Positions 1 to 7,043 of a stretch of 12,521 nt of DNA are shown one piece after another. A program made the translations under genes and the position numbers. Within the stretch, counting starts at the first letter, position 1. The number at the start of each line of letters is the position of its first letter. Origin of the DNA: Dentipellis sp. KUC8613 (Eukaryota; Basidiomycota; Agaricomycetes; Russulales; Hericiaceae); assembly GCA_002286715.1 (NCBI GenBank), contig NSJX01000039.1, positions 6,029-18,549 of the forward strand. Direction: 5' to 3'. Below the pieces are notes generated by a model, which was given only the letters and a program-made list of their open reading frames with translations, did not search any database and was not told the origin of the DNA.

Positions 1-160
1 GAGCCAAGGGATTCGACCGAGACATCGGTCCTCGGTCTAGGGTCCTCGGTCCGAGGTGCTTAGTCAGCAGACCGAGACGTCGGTCCGAAATCTCGGAAAC
101 GTCGGTGAAGAGAATGGGAAACATCAGTGTCGGTGTTGGTGCTCGGTCACGGGTTTGGTG

Positions 161-191
161 CTCGGTCTCGGTGCTCGGTGCTCGGTGCTCG
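161..191. repeat. Heptamer tandem array (CTCGGTG)
   Basis: Three perfect CTCGGTG units run from 167 to 187, with partial units on both sides. The whole stretch 1-191 is rich in CTCGGT and ACCGAG words on both strands, so it looks like the decayed edge of a simple-sequence region. Nothing indicates a coding role. Confidence 0.8.
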
Positions 192-238
192 TCGGAAGGA
201 GTCGAGGAAAGCGATGAGATAAGGAGCGATCCTTGACA

Positions 239-382
239 TTGGGAGATTGTAACGTACTCTCCGTGCAAGAACGTCCACTGCCCGTAGACAGCGCCTCGAC
301 ATCTGCAGTCTTGGGAGATTATAACATTCTCTCTGTGCAAGAACGACCATTGCCCGTAGACGGCGCCTGGATCTCTACCTCA
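239..382 (+). repeat. 72-bp direct duplication, possibly coding
   Basis: Two adjacent copies start at 239 and 311, both opening with TTGGGAGATT. The frame on the + strand is open from 218 to a stop at 434-436. In that frame each copy encodes a 24-residue unit with the shared core SVQERPLPVD. Over the aligned 51 bases beginning at the GAT codon there are seven differences. Several are silent (TCC/TCT, CGT/CGA, CTG/TTG) and the amino-acid changes are C/Y, V/I and S/G. That is what a duplicated coding exon would show, but the frame has no ATG, and an upstream exon would have to be supplied by splicing. I list it as a repeat rather than a gene. Confidence 0.6.
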
Positions 383-436
383 GTAGTGAAACGGATCTGG
401 CCTCATCTCATTGTGGACTTCGAGAGTGCAGCCTAA

Positions 437-986
437 GGTACACACATGCACATACTATGTTGTCGTAGATCTGTTACATTCACTTCTTGATTTGTAGACT
501 CGATTTCGGCATGTAATCCATGATTCGCATTCCAACTTATGATGTCATGGATATAGAATGTTGAGATTAAGTTGTATGCCTGTAATCCCGCCGGACCGCT
601 GCCTGCGCACGGACTGAGCACTGAGCTATAACAGTCACGAGTGCAACGTCGCTGGTGTTCTTCTATCACAACCTCCCTTAACGCCCTACCTGCGGCTGCT
701 GCTACTTGCCTCCCGCCGCTCTTACTCTTCCACCTCTTTCATCTATCACAACCTCTTTCGAAGCCTGCCTCTTCTCACTCTCCCACCGTTCGCCGTCTCC
801 TGCCTCTCTCTCTCTCAGTGAAGCCTTACCTGCGGCTGCTGCTACTACGCTCCTCCCGCCGCTCTCACTCTCAGTGCCCGCTCTCACTCTCAGTGCCCGC
901 TCTCACTCTCAGCGCCCGGCATCTTTACCGCCGCTCCCCCGCTCCCCCCGCTCCACGTCTTCTCTGCAGCTGCCCTCCAAATACTC
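437..986. other. Intergenic / upstream region of the Cys-rich gene, CT-rich with repeats
   Basis: No credible gene is seen between 437 and 986. From about 650 the sequence becomes strongly pyrimidine-rich on the + strand. It contains diverged copies of one segment: CTGCGGCTGCTGCTACT occurs near 689 and 829, and CTATCACAACCTC occurs near 663 and 742. CT-rich tracts ahead of starts are common in basidiomycete promoters, so this probably is the 5' region of the gene at 987. Several overlapping frames are open here only because the repeats lack stops. Confidence 0.5.
862..918. repeat. 19-bp tandem repeat x3
   Basis: Three consecutive 19-bp copies (862-880, 881-899, 900-918) of CTCTCACTCTCAGTGCCCG differ by one base in the last copy. 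They lie about 70 bp ahead of the ATG of the Cys-rich gene, inside its pyrimidine-rich upstream tract. Confidence 0.9.
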
Positions 987-1667
987 ATGCCAAAAGTATC
1001 TTGCCGTCCCGCTCGGGCTCGTTCCGACATCCGCACTGGAATCTCCACGGTCTCGAGCTCGGATGGCATCGCAAGCCTCGCACCCGGCGAGTGCGACACC
1101 CCTGCTGGATGCAAGCGCCACGCTCCAAAAAGATGTCCATATCATCTATGCAGGGACCATTGTATCTTCAAACATCTCAGAGCGTGTCCGTACGTAACAC
1201 ATGGAGACGGCGAGTCGGTAGAGGAAGAACCGCACGGAGAGTTCTGGTATCTCGAGCCTGGGGAATGTGACGAGGGGCAATGCAAGAGGTATGCGTCGGA
1301 ACACTGTCCTCGACGGCTTTGTGAAAAGCATTGCAGACAGTGGTACACAGGCGACTGTCCCTACACGAAGCACCGGTATCCCACTAGCCTGTGGCAATGT
1401 CGCTCCGGTCTCCACTGTCATCGCAGGGCCACCTGGCGTTGCACCGACCATATGTGCGACCTGCACTGCTCGAGCCTCGACTGTACTGTTGATAGTCACC
1501 AGATCCTTCACTCGGTCCCTCCTGCCAGTCCTCCTTCGTTTGGCCCTCTCCCGCAGCCGTTCCCTGCCAGTCCTCCTTCGTCCTGCCCTCTCCCGCAGCC
1601 GTTCCCTTTCACAGACAGCTCAAGCTCTTTGGATTACACATTCTCTCTGTTGGACACCCACAAGTAG
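987..1667 (+). CDS. Cys/His-rich protein with three tandem 8-ligand metal-binding-type units
   Basis: A single-exon frame of 226 residues. I do not recognise a named family. Three units follow C-x(4,5)-C-x7-C-x4-C-x2-H-C-x(4,7)-C-x4-H: unit 1 at C36, C42, C50, C55, H58, C59, C67, H72; unit 2 at C94, C99, C107, C112, H115, C116, C124, H129; unit 3 at C138, C144, C152, C157, H160, C161, C166, H171. Eight conserved Cys/His per unit suggests two zinc ions each (inference). A Pro-rich tail follows, with two copies of a 14-residue repeat (PASPPS..PLPQPF, 1521-1604). No signal peptide or membrane segment is seen. The ATG at 987 is the first in frame but has C at -3, so a spliced upstream exon is possible. 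The regular spacing across three diverged units is strong evidence that the frame is real. Such clusters could bind nucleic acid or protein; the role is unknown. Confidence 0.75.
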   Translation: MPKVSCRPARARSDIRTGISTVSSSDGIASLAPGECDTPAGCKRHAPKRCPYHLCRDHCIFKHLRACPYVTHGDGESVEEEPHGEFWYLEPGECDEGQCKRYASEHCPRRLCEKHCRQWYTGDCPYTKHRYPTSLWQCRSGLHCHRRATWRCTDHMCDLHCSSLDCTVDSHQILHSVPPASPPSFGPLPQPFPASPPSSCPLPQPFPFTDSSSSLDYTFSLLDTHK

Positions 1668-1883
1668 TAAATGTGCGATCTCGTATGATCTGGAGGAGGG
1701 TCACACTATTCTCTATCAATATTGTCTTTCGATTTGTATGTGTACATGGAACCGATTCAAAGTCAAATCAATGTTTCTTAACGTAGACTACATAGACGAG
1801 TCCTATCCCAACGAACAAATGAACTTTTTATTGATTTGGAATATGTACAAGGCCGCTAACTGCTACGGCATGCTGTTGAGACC
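1668..1883. other. Probable 3' flank of the Cys-rich gene
   Basis: AT-richer sequence than the flanking genes, with no supported gene. Part of a reading frame overlapping the Cys-rich gene runs through it, but its codons carry no recognisable domain. Confidence 0.4.
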
Positions 1884-2204
1884 ATCGACAGGTTAAACGA
1901 CGCACGTCGCCGTGCATCCCTGGTGGGAGGCCGGTCGACGCTTTGCTTCGGGCGCTGGTGCGCCCCGCCGAGTCCACGTCAAACACTCTCCTATCATCGA
2001 CAGGTTAAACGACGCACGTCGCCGTGCATCCCTGGTGGGAGGCCGGTCGACGCTTTGCTTCGGGCGCTGGTGCGCCCCGCCGAGTCCACGTCGAAGACTA
2101 AAACTATCCGCAGGTTAAACGACGCGCGTCGCCGTGCATCCCTGGTGGGAGGCCGGTCGACGCGTTGCTTCGGGCACTGATGCGCCCCGCCGAGTCCACG
2201 TGGA
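1884..2204. repeat. ~110-bp tandem repeat, three copies
   Basis: Three GC-rich copies begin near 1884, 1996 and 2106; the shared GGTTAAAC word sits at 1891, 2003 and 2113, so the periods are 112 and 110 bp. Copies 1 and 2 are almost identical, while copy 3 has several substitutions. Each ends with CCGCCGAGTCCACGT. Short frames of both strands read through the array because it lacks stops; I treat those as artefacts. The array lies 270-590 bp ahead of the PHD/CHAT-like gene start. Confidence 0.9.
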
Positions 2205-2304
2205 TAGAGACCAAGACAGCGTGACAGCCGCATGGCAATGTGAAGCGCCGAGTCCACGTAGAAAGATACTGAGACAGGGTGGCAGCCGCATGGTAATGGG
2301 AAGA
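2190..2304. repeat. 58-bp degenerate duplication
   Basis: GCCGCATGG and flanking bases recur with a 58-bp period: GACAGCGTGACAGCCGCATGG begins at 2215 and a close relative at 2273. The segment between also repeats GCCGAGTCCACGT from the end of the preceding array, so the two repeat systems are linked. Confidence 0.7.
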
Positions 2305-2473
2305 CGAACGAGTGGCGACCAGCTCGCGGCGACTTAATAGTGTGTTTGTCCTTGTTGTGCTGTTTCACGTGACCCTCCGCGGCGATGTTTTCGACGCGTC
2401 GGTCTCGACGAGTGGCGCGTCGTTCACAGGCAACTTCTACCGCCTTTTCCAAAGACTTACTTCACGCGGAGAA

Positions 2474-4325
2474 ATGGCTCGATCTCGGCATTCTTTTAAG
2501 AAAGGAGCTTCTGGAAATGCTCCCAGGAAGCGCGCCCTCGAATGTCCAGAGAACGACTTGGCGTTGGCGAAGAAGACGAAAGGCAGAGACAAGTCACCGC
2601 TCGCTTCTTCTGGGAATAGGGCACATTCAGAAGCTGTGGTAAGTTACGATACTGGGAGTTTTTCTGGCTCATATATTTATCTGCCTTCTCTAGTTCTGCA
2701 ACAGATGTGATGACGGGGGCGTCATGCTCGTTGAATGTGATAGATGCGGACGGATTCACTGCGCCAATTGCATCGCTTTCGACGTCTCGGAGGTGGCGCT
2801 TGTAGACACATACTACTTGTGCTACCAATGCCACATTGAGGATGACCGGGCTCGTGAGCCTGAGCCGTACATGGTATGCCCATTCTGGCTATCACGCTAT
2901 TGCTTGGAGCTGATCTCCATTACAGGGTTTGTACGAGCGCAAGCTCAAACCAGATGGTACAGCTTTCCCGGGCGACCCTCTTCTCTCGAAATTTCTACCT
3001 ATTCGCCAACTTCCCTCGGGCGTGCCGTCGCAGCGCGTCGTCACGGCCCCTCTCGCGATCATTCATCTTCACCTGTCCACATGTGTGACAAGCTCCACCG
3101 AATTCTGCTCTTCCATTGTCAAGCCTTACTTCTACGGGGACATTCTGAAACGTCGCCTCTTGATCAAGGAAATACAATTCGACTTTGGCACAACCAAGGA
3201 GACGAAGGAGTACGAGAAGGCAGTCACCACTTTGATCAAGCAGTTGAACAACCTTGCGTGAGTGTCCGCAATCTATTTTACAGCACGAACGCTCATAATA
3301 AGGGTGATGTCAGGCCTTCTGTGGCAGGAAAACGCGCGCTGATCATGATTTCGACCCATTCTGAGGAAGACCGGGGAGACCTTTTCGTCGAGCCTGAAGG
3401 CTCTCACAGCCATGAAGATGTATGCTTCCCCTTTCTTCAAGACTAGTATCGTCTACTGATATGCCTCTCAAGTTCTTTAACGGTGTCCTACCAGCTCGCC
3501 TCCTCAGCGCATTGGCGAACTTTGAAATCACCCTGTTTTTCATGGTGTGTGGATCATTCGTCTCTGTCCCGCGGTCCCTCTCGGACCTGAAGACTGTGAT
3601 TGCAAAGTACGTAGTCCTTCGTCGGCTTTCATCATATCTGTGACTCTCATCATGACCCAATGATGCTCAGGTATCAATTTAGCAATGTCCTGACATTCAC
3701 AGCCCCGAACCTGCAGCCGGATCTCGTCAAGCCCTTCCTTCTCGAATTCATGGACCATGTTTTTATCCGTGGTCGTCCCATTGGCAACATATTGCCTCGC
3801 ATTCTCTCCGAAATCAAGCCTCTCTTTGGCAGACACACGGGGATCATCCATCTAGGGATCAAGGGAGATGCTGCCTCAGGTAAACTGGACGACAAGTTGC
3901 AGCTGCCGGTTTTCGCCACAAAGTACCTATGGCATTCTCCGACCATCCGCCCTTGGGGGGTCTTCATTCCGGAGCAGTGTCCGAAATGCGGATGCCTGTG
4001 GTGGTGGAACTTTGGGGATCCTTCGCCGGACAGCATTAATCCCATTGTCGTCAAATGCGGCGGGCGGAAGAAATTACCGGCTGGCACGGGCACGCAGCCC
4101 GACCCCAGCAGCGAATTAGCACAGCAGACCAGCAAAAAGGGCAGGGATCGAGGGCGAGCAAGACGGGAGAAGAGGGAAGAGTTGAAGCGCCAGCAGCCGC
4201 TTCAGCAGGTTTTATTCAAGGATTGTGACTACAAAATGGAGTGTCTGCCTCCGGTGGGCGGCTTCAAATGGGTGAAGCCAGTCTCGTCGCATGCGGGCGG
4301 GAAATGGATGGTCATCGATGCTTAG
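2474..4325 (+). CDS. PHD-like finger / CHAT (caspase-like) / zinc-ribbon-like protein
   Basis: Six exons: 2474-2638, 2694-2873, 2926-3257, 3314-3419, 3473-3606, 3671-4325. Introns of 52-64 bp with GT..AG borders keep one frame of 523 residues. The ATG at 2474 is the first in frame (G at -3 and +4). Residues 1-55 are basic and nuclear-signal-like. Residues 57-102 form a PHD-like finger: C57, C60, C70, C73, H77/C78, C81, C98, C101. Residues 232-365 resemble clan CD cysteine peptidases of CHAT type: a hydrophobic strand ending in H241 (MISTHS), a second ending in C287 (LFFMVCGS), 46 residues apart, then a helix like the CHAT C-terminus (EFMDHVFIRGRPIG). The usual HG is HS here. The C-terminus has CPKCG (409-413), C435, then a Lys/Arg/Gln-rich insert, then C491. 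Gene structure is firm and the finger is likely; the CHAT assignment is my inference from motif order and spacing. Confidence 0.82.
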
Positions 4326-4442
4326 TTGCCGGTGTACGTAGCCGCTGATTCATAGAGTGCAGTGCTTTACAGACTGACTTCCTATGCTCAGCGACAATGC
4401 CGGAGCTAGAGCCCTTCGAAGGGTTATCGACATCCGTCAACT

Positions 4443-4471
4443 CCAGTTGCCGCCAGTTGCCGCCAGTTGCC
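4443..4471. repeat. 10-bp minisatellite (CCAGTTGCCG)
   Basis: About three head-to-tail copies of CCAGTTGCCG, followed at once by two copies of a 13-bp CCATCCTTCTTG-type unit (4474-4500). They lie shortly after the stop of the PHD/CHAT-like gene. Confidence 0.8.
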
Positions 4472-4799
4472 CTCCATCCTTCTTGTCCATCCTTCTTGCT
4501 GAGTCTCTAATCTAGCCTGACGTGGTCCCCATGTGATAATATTCTATCGCATCCTATATTCGCACCCTCACCGCTTCTCTCCATGCACCATCCACTCACG
4601 TCCTGATGCTACCCGCGTTTGCTGTCTTCCCATTCCCTCGATACATTATATCTACTATGCTTTGTGATACGGCACGTAGGTGCTCACGCACGTTGGAAGT
4701 TCCGACAGAGCTTTGTCTTATTCTAGGTACACTATCATAATGCGACTATTTTACAGCGCGCCCCATCGGGTCTGCCACAAGGCAGGGACACGTCGGAAA

Positions 4800-4852
4800 C
4801 GTCGGCCCTTCGCACGGGTCAAGTCAACGTCGGCCCTTCGCCCGTGTCAAGT
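4800..4852. repeat. 28-bp-period direct duplication
   Basis: CGTCGGCCCTTCGC is repeated at 4800 and 4828; each copy continues to TCAAGT with two substitutions between copies. Confidence 0.85.
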
Positions 4853-4876
4853 GTCCATCCAGATCGAGTCGAACTC

Positions 4877-4910
4877 GAACATATCGACGTCATACCGACG
4901 TCATATGTTC
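4877..4910. promoter_or_regulatory. Inverted repeat with paired CRE-like GACGTCAT sites
   Basis: The left arm GAACATATCGACGTC (4877-4891) pairs with the right arm GACGTCATATGTTC (4897-4910), with one unpaired base and a 5-bp loop. The same stretch has CGACGTCAT twice at an 11-bp spacing, close to one helical turn; GACGTCA is the core of CRE sites bound by ATF/CREB-type bZIP proteins. It lies about 150 bp ahead of the start proposed at 5057. Regulatory function is inference. Confidence 0.4.
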
Positions 4911-5056
4911 ATGTATTCCAGAACGTCCGCTGGTTGTAGCATAAGTTGACCGCATCGAGAACCCGCCCAGGTGTCTACCCTTTCTCCCTCTCCTTTCTCC
5001 CTCTTGCTTTCCACGCCTTCATCTCGTTCTGATCTCGTCCGTCGTCCGTGTAGTCG

Positions 5057-5415
5057 ATGGTGAGTAACATGTCCCGAAATTATTGATCTCTTCTTAACAC
5101 AGATATTGCGCTGGCTAGACTCATACAGCTAGCAACGATGGGGATGAGCGGCAGGGCTCGTTGGAATCTACGGATTCCGCTTCTCGCGTTGTCATCTTCT
5201 ATGACATTAACTGCTTCTTCGCTCACCGCCTCTCGGCACCTCCGCTGTCCGACGACGACGCTGACAGCATTCCGGACTTAGAGGAGATCCTTGAGACGCG
5301 TGGCTGCAACGAAGTATGTATGCACATGGCTGATCAGCCTGCCTTGTGTACTGACATGAGTTTACAGGTGGTCACCCGCAAGGCGGTGGAGCCAAATCTT
5401 GCGGGAGGGTTTTAG
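5057..5415 (+). CDS. Small acidic hypothetical protein (tentative three-exon model)
   Basis: Proposed exons: 5057-5059 (the ATG alone), 5119-5313 and 5368-5415, with introns 5060-5118 (GTGAGT..CTAG) and 5314-5367 (GTATGT..ACAG). The product would be 81 residues and acidic in the middle (SDDDADSIPDLEEILE), with a short hydrophobic stretch (VVIFYDINCFF) and no recognised domain. Exon 2 is open from 5119 without an in-frame ATG, which is why a spliced start is proposed; a pyrimidine-rich tract ends just before 5057. The second intron is a multiple of three and has no stop, so it might be retained. Another frame starting at ATG 5138 would give a 47-residue peptide. This is uncertain. Confidence 0.35.
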
Positions 5416-5611
5416 AGGGCATTTTCAGGGGACCGTTGACCGGATGAGAAAGGTTGAAGAGTACTGTCAGTGTCATCGGACACTTGTAGCTGCCCTGGTA
5501 TTTTTTTATGATACGAGAAGATATTCAATCCAAATGCGCGAAGGCGAATAGCGGCAGCATCTGGATAAGCGACATCGTTGAAGGCAGCGCCGTGCCCATG
5601 ATAAGCGCCGC

Positions 5612-5770
5612 AATGCTCAGTAAGGTTAGGGGCTGGTAAGGATCACGAGATGCAGGCAGTAACGGTGGCTCCCTCATAAGCGCCCGCGTTACTCAATGCT
5701 CAGTAAGGTTAGGGGCTGGTAAGGATCACGAGATGCAGGCAGTAACGGTGGCTCCCTCATAAGCGCCCGC
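5612..5770. repeat. 76-bp perfect direct repeat (83-bp period) with telomere-like words
   Basis: Two apparently identical copies, 5612-5687 and 5695-5770, start AATGCTCAGTAAGGTTAGGG and end with CATAAGCGCCCGC. A partial copy of the end (ATAAGCGCCGCAATGCTCAG) precedes the first. The lack of divergence indicates a recent duplication. GTTAGGGG occurs in each copy and TAGGGTTAGG follows near 5778, resembling the TTAGGG telomere unit. Confidence 0.92.
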
Positions 5771-5982
5771 ATTACAGCTAGGGTTAGGATTCCGTCCGAA
5801 GCACACTTAAGTCAAAGATTATTAGTCTTTATTTGAGCTTGCGAAGAAATGTATTGTACAGGTTGTTCTTGCACGATTGAGAACTGCTGAAGAATCCGTG
5901 ACCATGTAGTAGACGCGCCCGTGACTACGCGGCCTGTCCGACAGGCCGGCGCCGTACATCTATCCTAGCGCGCCGCGGCCTT

Positions 5983-6036
5983 CCTTCCGAGCGAGCTCGT
6001 CCCTCCGAGTGAACTCGTCCATCCAAGTGAGCTCTT
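5983..6036. repeat. 18-bp tandem repeat x3
   Basis: Three 18-bp copies (5983-6000, 6001-6018, 6019-6036) of the form CC.TCC.AGTGA.CTC.T, each with two or more substitutions. They lie 70-125 bp before the proposed start at 6107. One frame is open through them, but there is no start or domain to support coding. Confidence 0.75.
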
Positions 6037-6106
6037 CCAAAGGCATCCAATCACGCCTTGCGCCCACATCGAGGATCCTTTGCTCTACTTCGTCGTCGGA
6101 TTACCC

Positions 6107-6763
6107 ATGGTGTGCAAATTCATCGTCTTTTTATTGATGCACTTCTCTGACTGTTCTATTTATCACCGTTGCGCCGTTGCAGGACCAACCTGCAAACACA
6201 AACATGGTGGGACTCAATGGCGAAGATGAGATGGTGCGCATGAGTCTACATGCGATGAAAAAGCATTCCCTCACAATTCTGTGCGCTCGCCACAGGCAGT
6301 CGATCCGCCTGTTAACCTTGTGGTTCGTCTTAGTGTTCTAACTGTACTCAGCCCTGTACTTACCGCTCTCTCTGCCACGATGGCCGTTGTCGTGCAGCTA
6401 CCTGCGTCGCCGACGCTACTCGGAGACCCGATGAACGTTGACGAATTATTCATGGACGTCGACCCCCACGTCGAACACGAGGGAAATGACAATGGGATAC
6501 CGATGGACGTCGACGATGTGCGTCCGAAATTTCCTTAGTTGCATCTAAACCTCGCTCACATTTATCTATCTCACTCTGAATTCGATAGGTCTTTGTAGGA
6601 GGTGTCGAGCACGACGACGCAGTGCCGATGGAAGTTGACGAGGTGCGCACTCGGTTCTTCACAAGCCTCTTCGAGACCATATCGACCATCGTGATATTTG
6701 CCTGGCGTTTGGAAGGTCTTCGGGGGCAACGAGGATACTGGAGAGGCCGCTGCTGGTGCATAG
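6107..6763 (+). CDS. MDVD-motif acidic protein, five-exon model
   Basis: Proposed exons: 6107-6109 (ATG only), 6183-6233, 6296-6517, 6589-6642, 6716-6763; all introns (62-73 bp) are phase 0. The product is 125 residues with no named domain. Its hallmark is a set of short acidic motifs: PMNVDE, FMDVDP, PMDVDD and PMEVDE. Exons 3 and 4 end exactly after the last two, and exon 2 ends after GEDEM; each is followed by a GTGCG donor. A hydrophobic stretch lies early in exon 3 (LVVRLSVLTVLSPVLTAL). The repeated exon-end motif with silent changes supports coding, but the start and the last exon are uncertain. The long minus-strand gene nearby has MDVD/MDME motifs too. Confidence 0.42.
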
Positions 6764-7043
6764 CGTGGTGCTGATGGTAGAGGGCTGGTGGAATTGATTG
6801 CGTGAGTTTTCTCCAGCACTCCATCGACTCAATATGATGCTGAACTCACCACCAACCTTCGAAATCCACATTGACATCCATCAAGGTTGATTCTTCGTGG
6901 ACAATGACGTACCTTGCAGTGGGCAGGCTGCCGATATCGTGTTCTCCTACAATGTCTTCCAATTTCTTGTTTGTTTGTCTTGCTATCGTCCATATGCTTT
7001 CTTGTTTTCGCATGTAATGTCTATCCTCAATTTGTATTTGTAG
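6764..7043. other. Spacer between tentative small genes
   Basis: No supported gene. It is T-rich toward its end (TTTGTATTTGTAG at 7031-7043), which looks like an intron 3' end directly ahead of the ATG at 7044. The next model may therefore belong to a longer transcript. Confidence 0.35.

Larger units (their letters stand above)
4326..5056. other. Intergenic region with short repeats
   Basis: No supported gene. It holds a 10-bp minisatellite (CCAGTTGCCG, about three copies from 4443), a 13-bp repeat (CCATCCTTCTTG, from 4474), a 28-bp-period duplication at 4800-4852 and an inverted repeat at 4877-4910. From about 4977 to 5040 the + strand is very pyrimidine-rich, consistent with a promoter for the small gene model at 5057. 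A short frame near 4740 encodes a basic peptide with no recognisable features and was not called. Confidence 0.5.
5416..6106. other. Intergenic region, repeat-bearing
   Basis: No supported gene. It contains a small hairpin (AGTGTC-ATCG-GACACT, 5469-5484) just past the preceding stop, an 83-bp-period direct repeat (5612-5770) with TTAGGG-like words, and an 18-bp triplet repeat at 5983-6036. The last ~170 bp may be promoter and 5' leader for the model at 6107. Confidence 0.5.

Noticed and set aside
641..1270. Two long + strand frames overlapping the start of the Cys-rich gene (641-1270 and 706-1197)
   Set aside because: They are low-complexity Leu/Ser/Pro/Arg sequence from the CT-rich repeats and conflict with the frame that has the strict Cys/His pattern.
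1912..2452. Open frames on both strands through the 110-bp tandem array
   Set aside because: The array simply lacks stops; the peptides repeat with the DNA period and change frame between copies because the periods are not multiples of three.
3258..3283. Acceptor at 3283 for the third intron of the PHD/CHAT-like gene
   Set aside because: It would make a 26-bp intron, too short. The acceptor at 3313 gives 56 bp and keeps the downstream frame.
5469..5484. Hairpin AGTGTC-ATCG-GACACT with a T-run about 35 bp later, as a terminator
   Set aside because: Hairpin plus T-run termination is bacterial. In a fungal genome with Pol II genes this has no expected role, and the stem is only six pairs.
5816..5845. 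AT-rich imperfect palindrome around AAAGATTATTAGTCTTT
   Set aside because: The stem is only five bases and the loop is large; this is expected by chance in AT-rich sequence.
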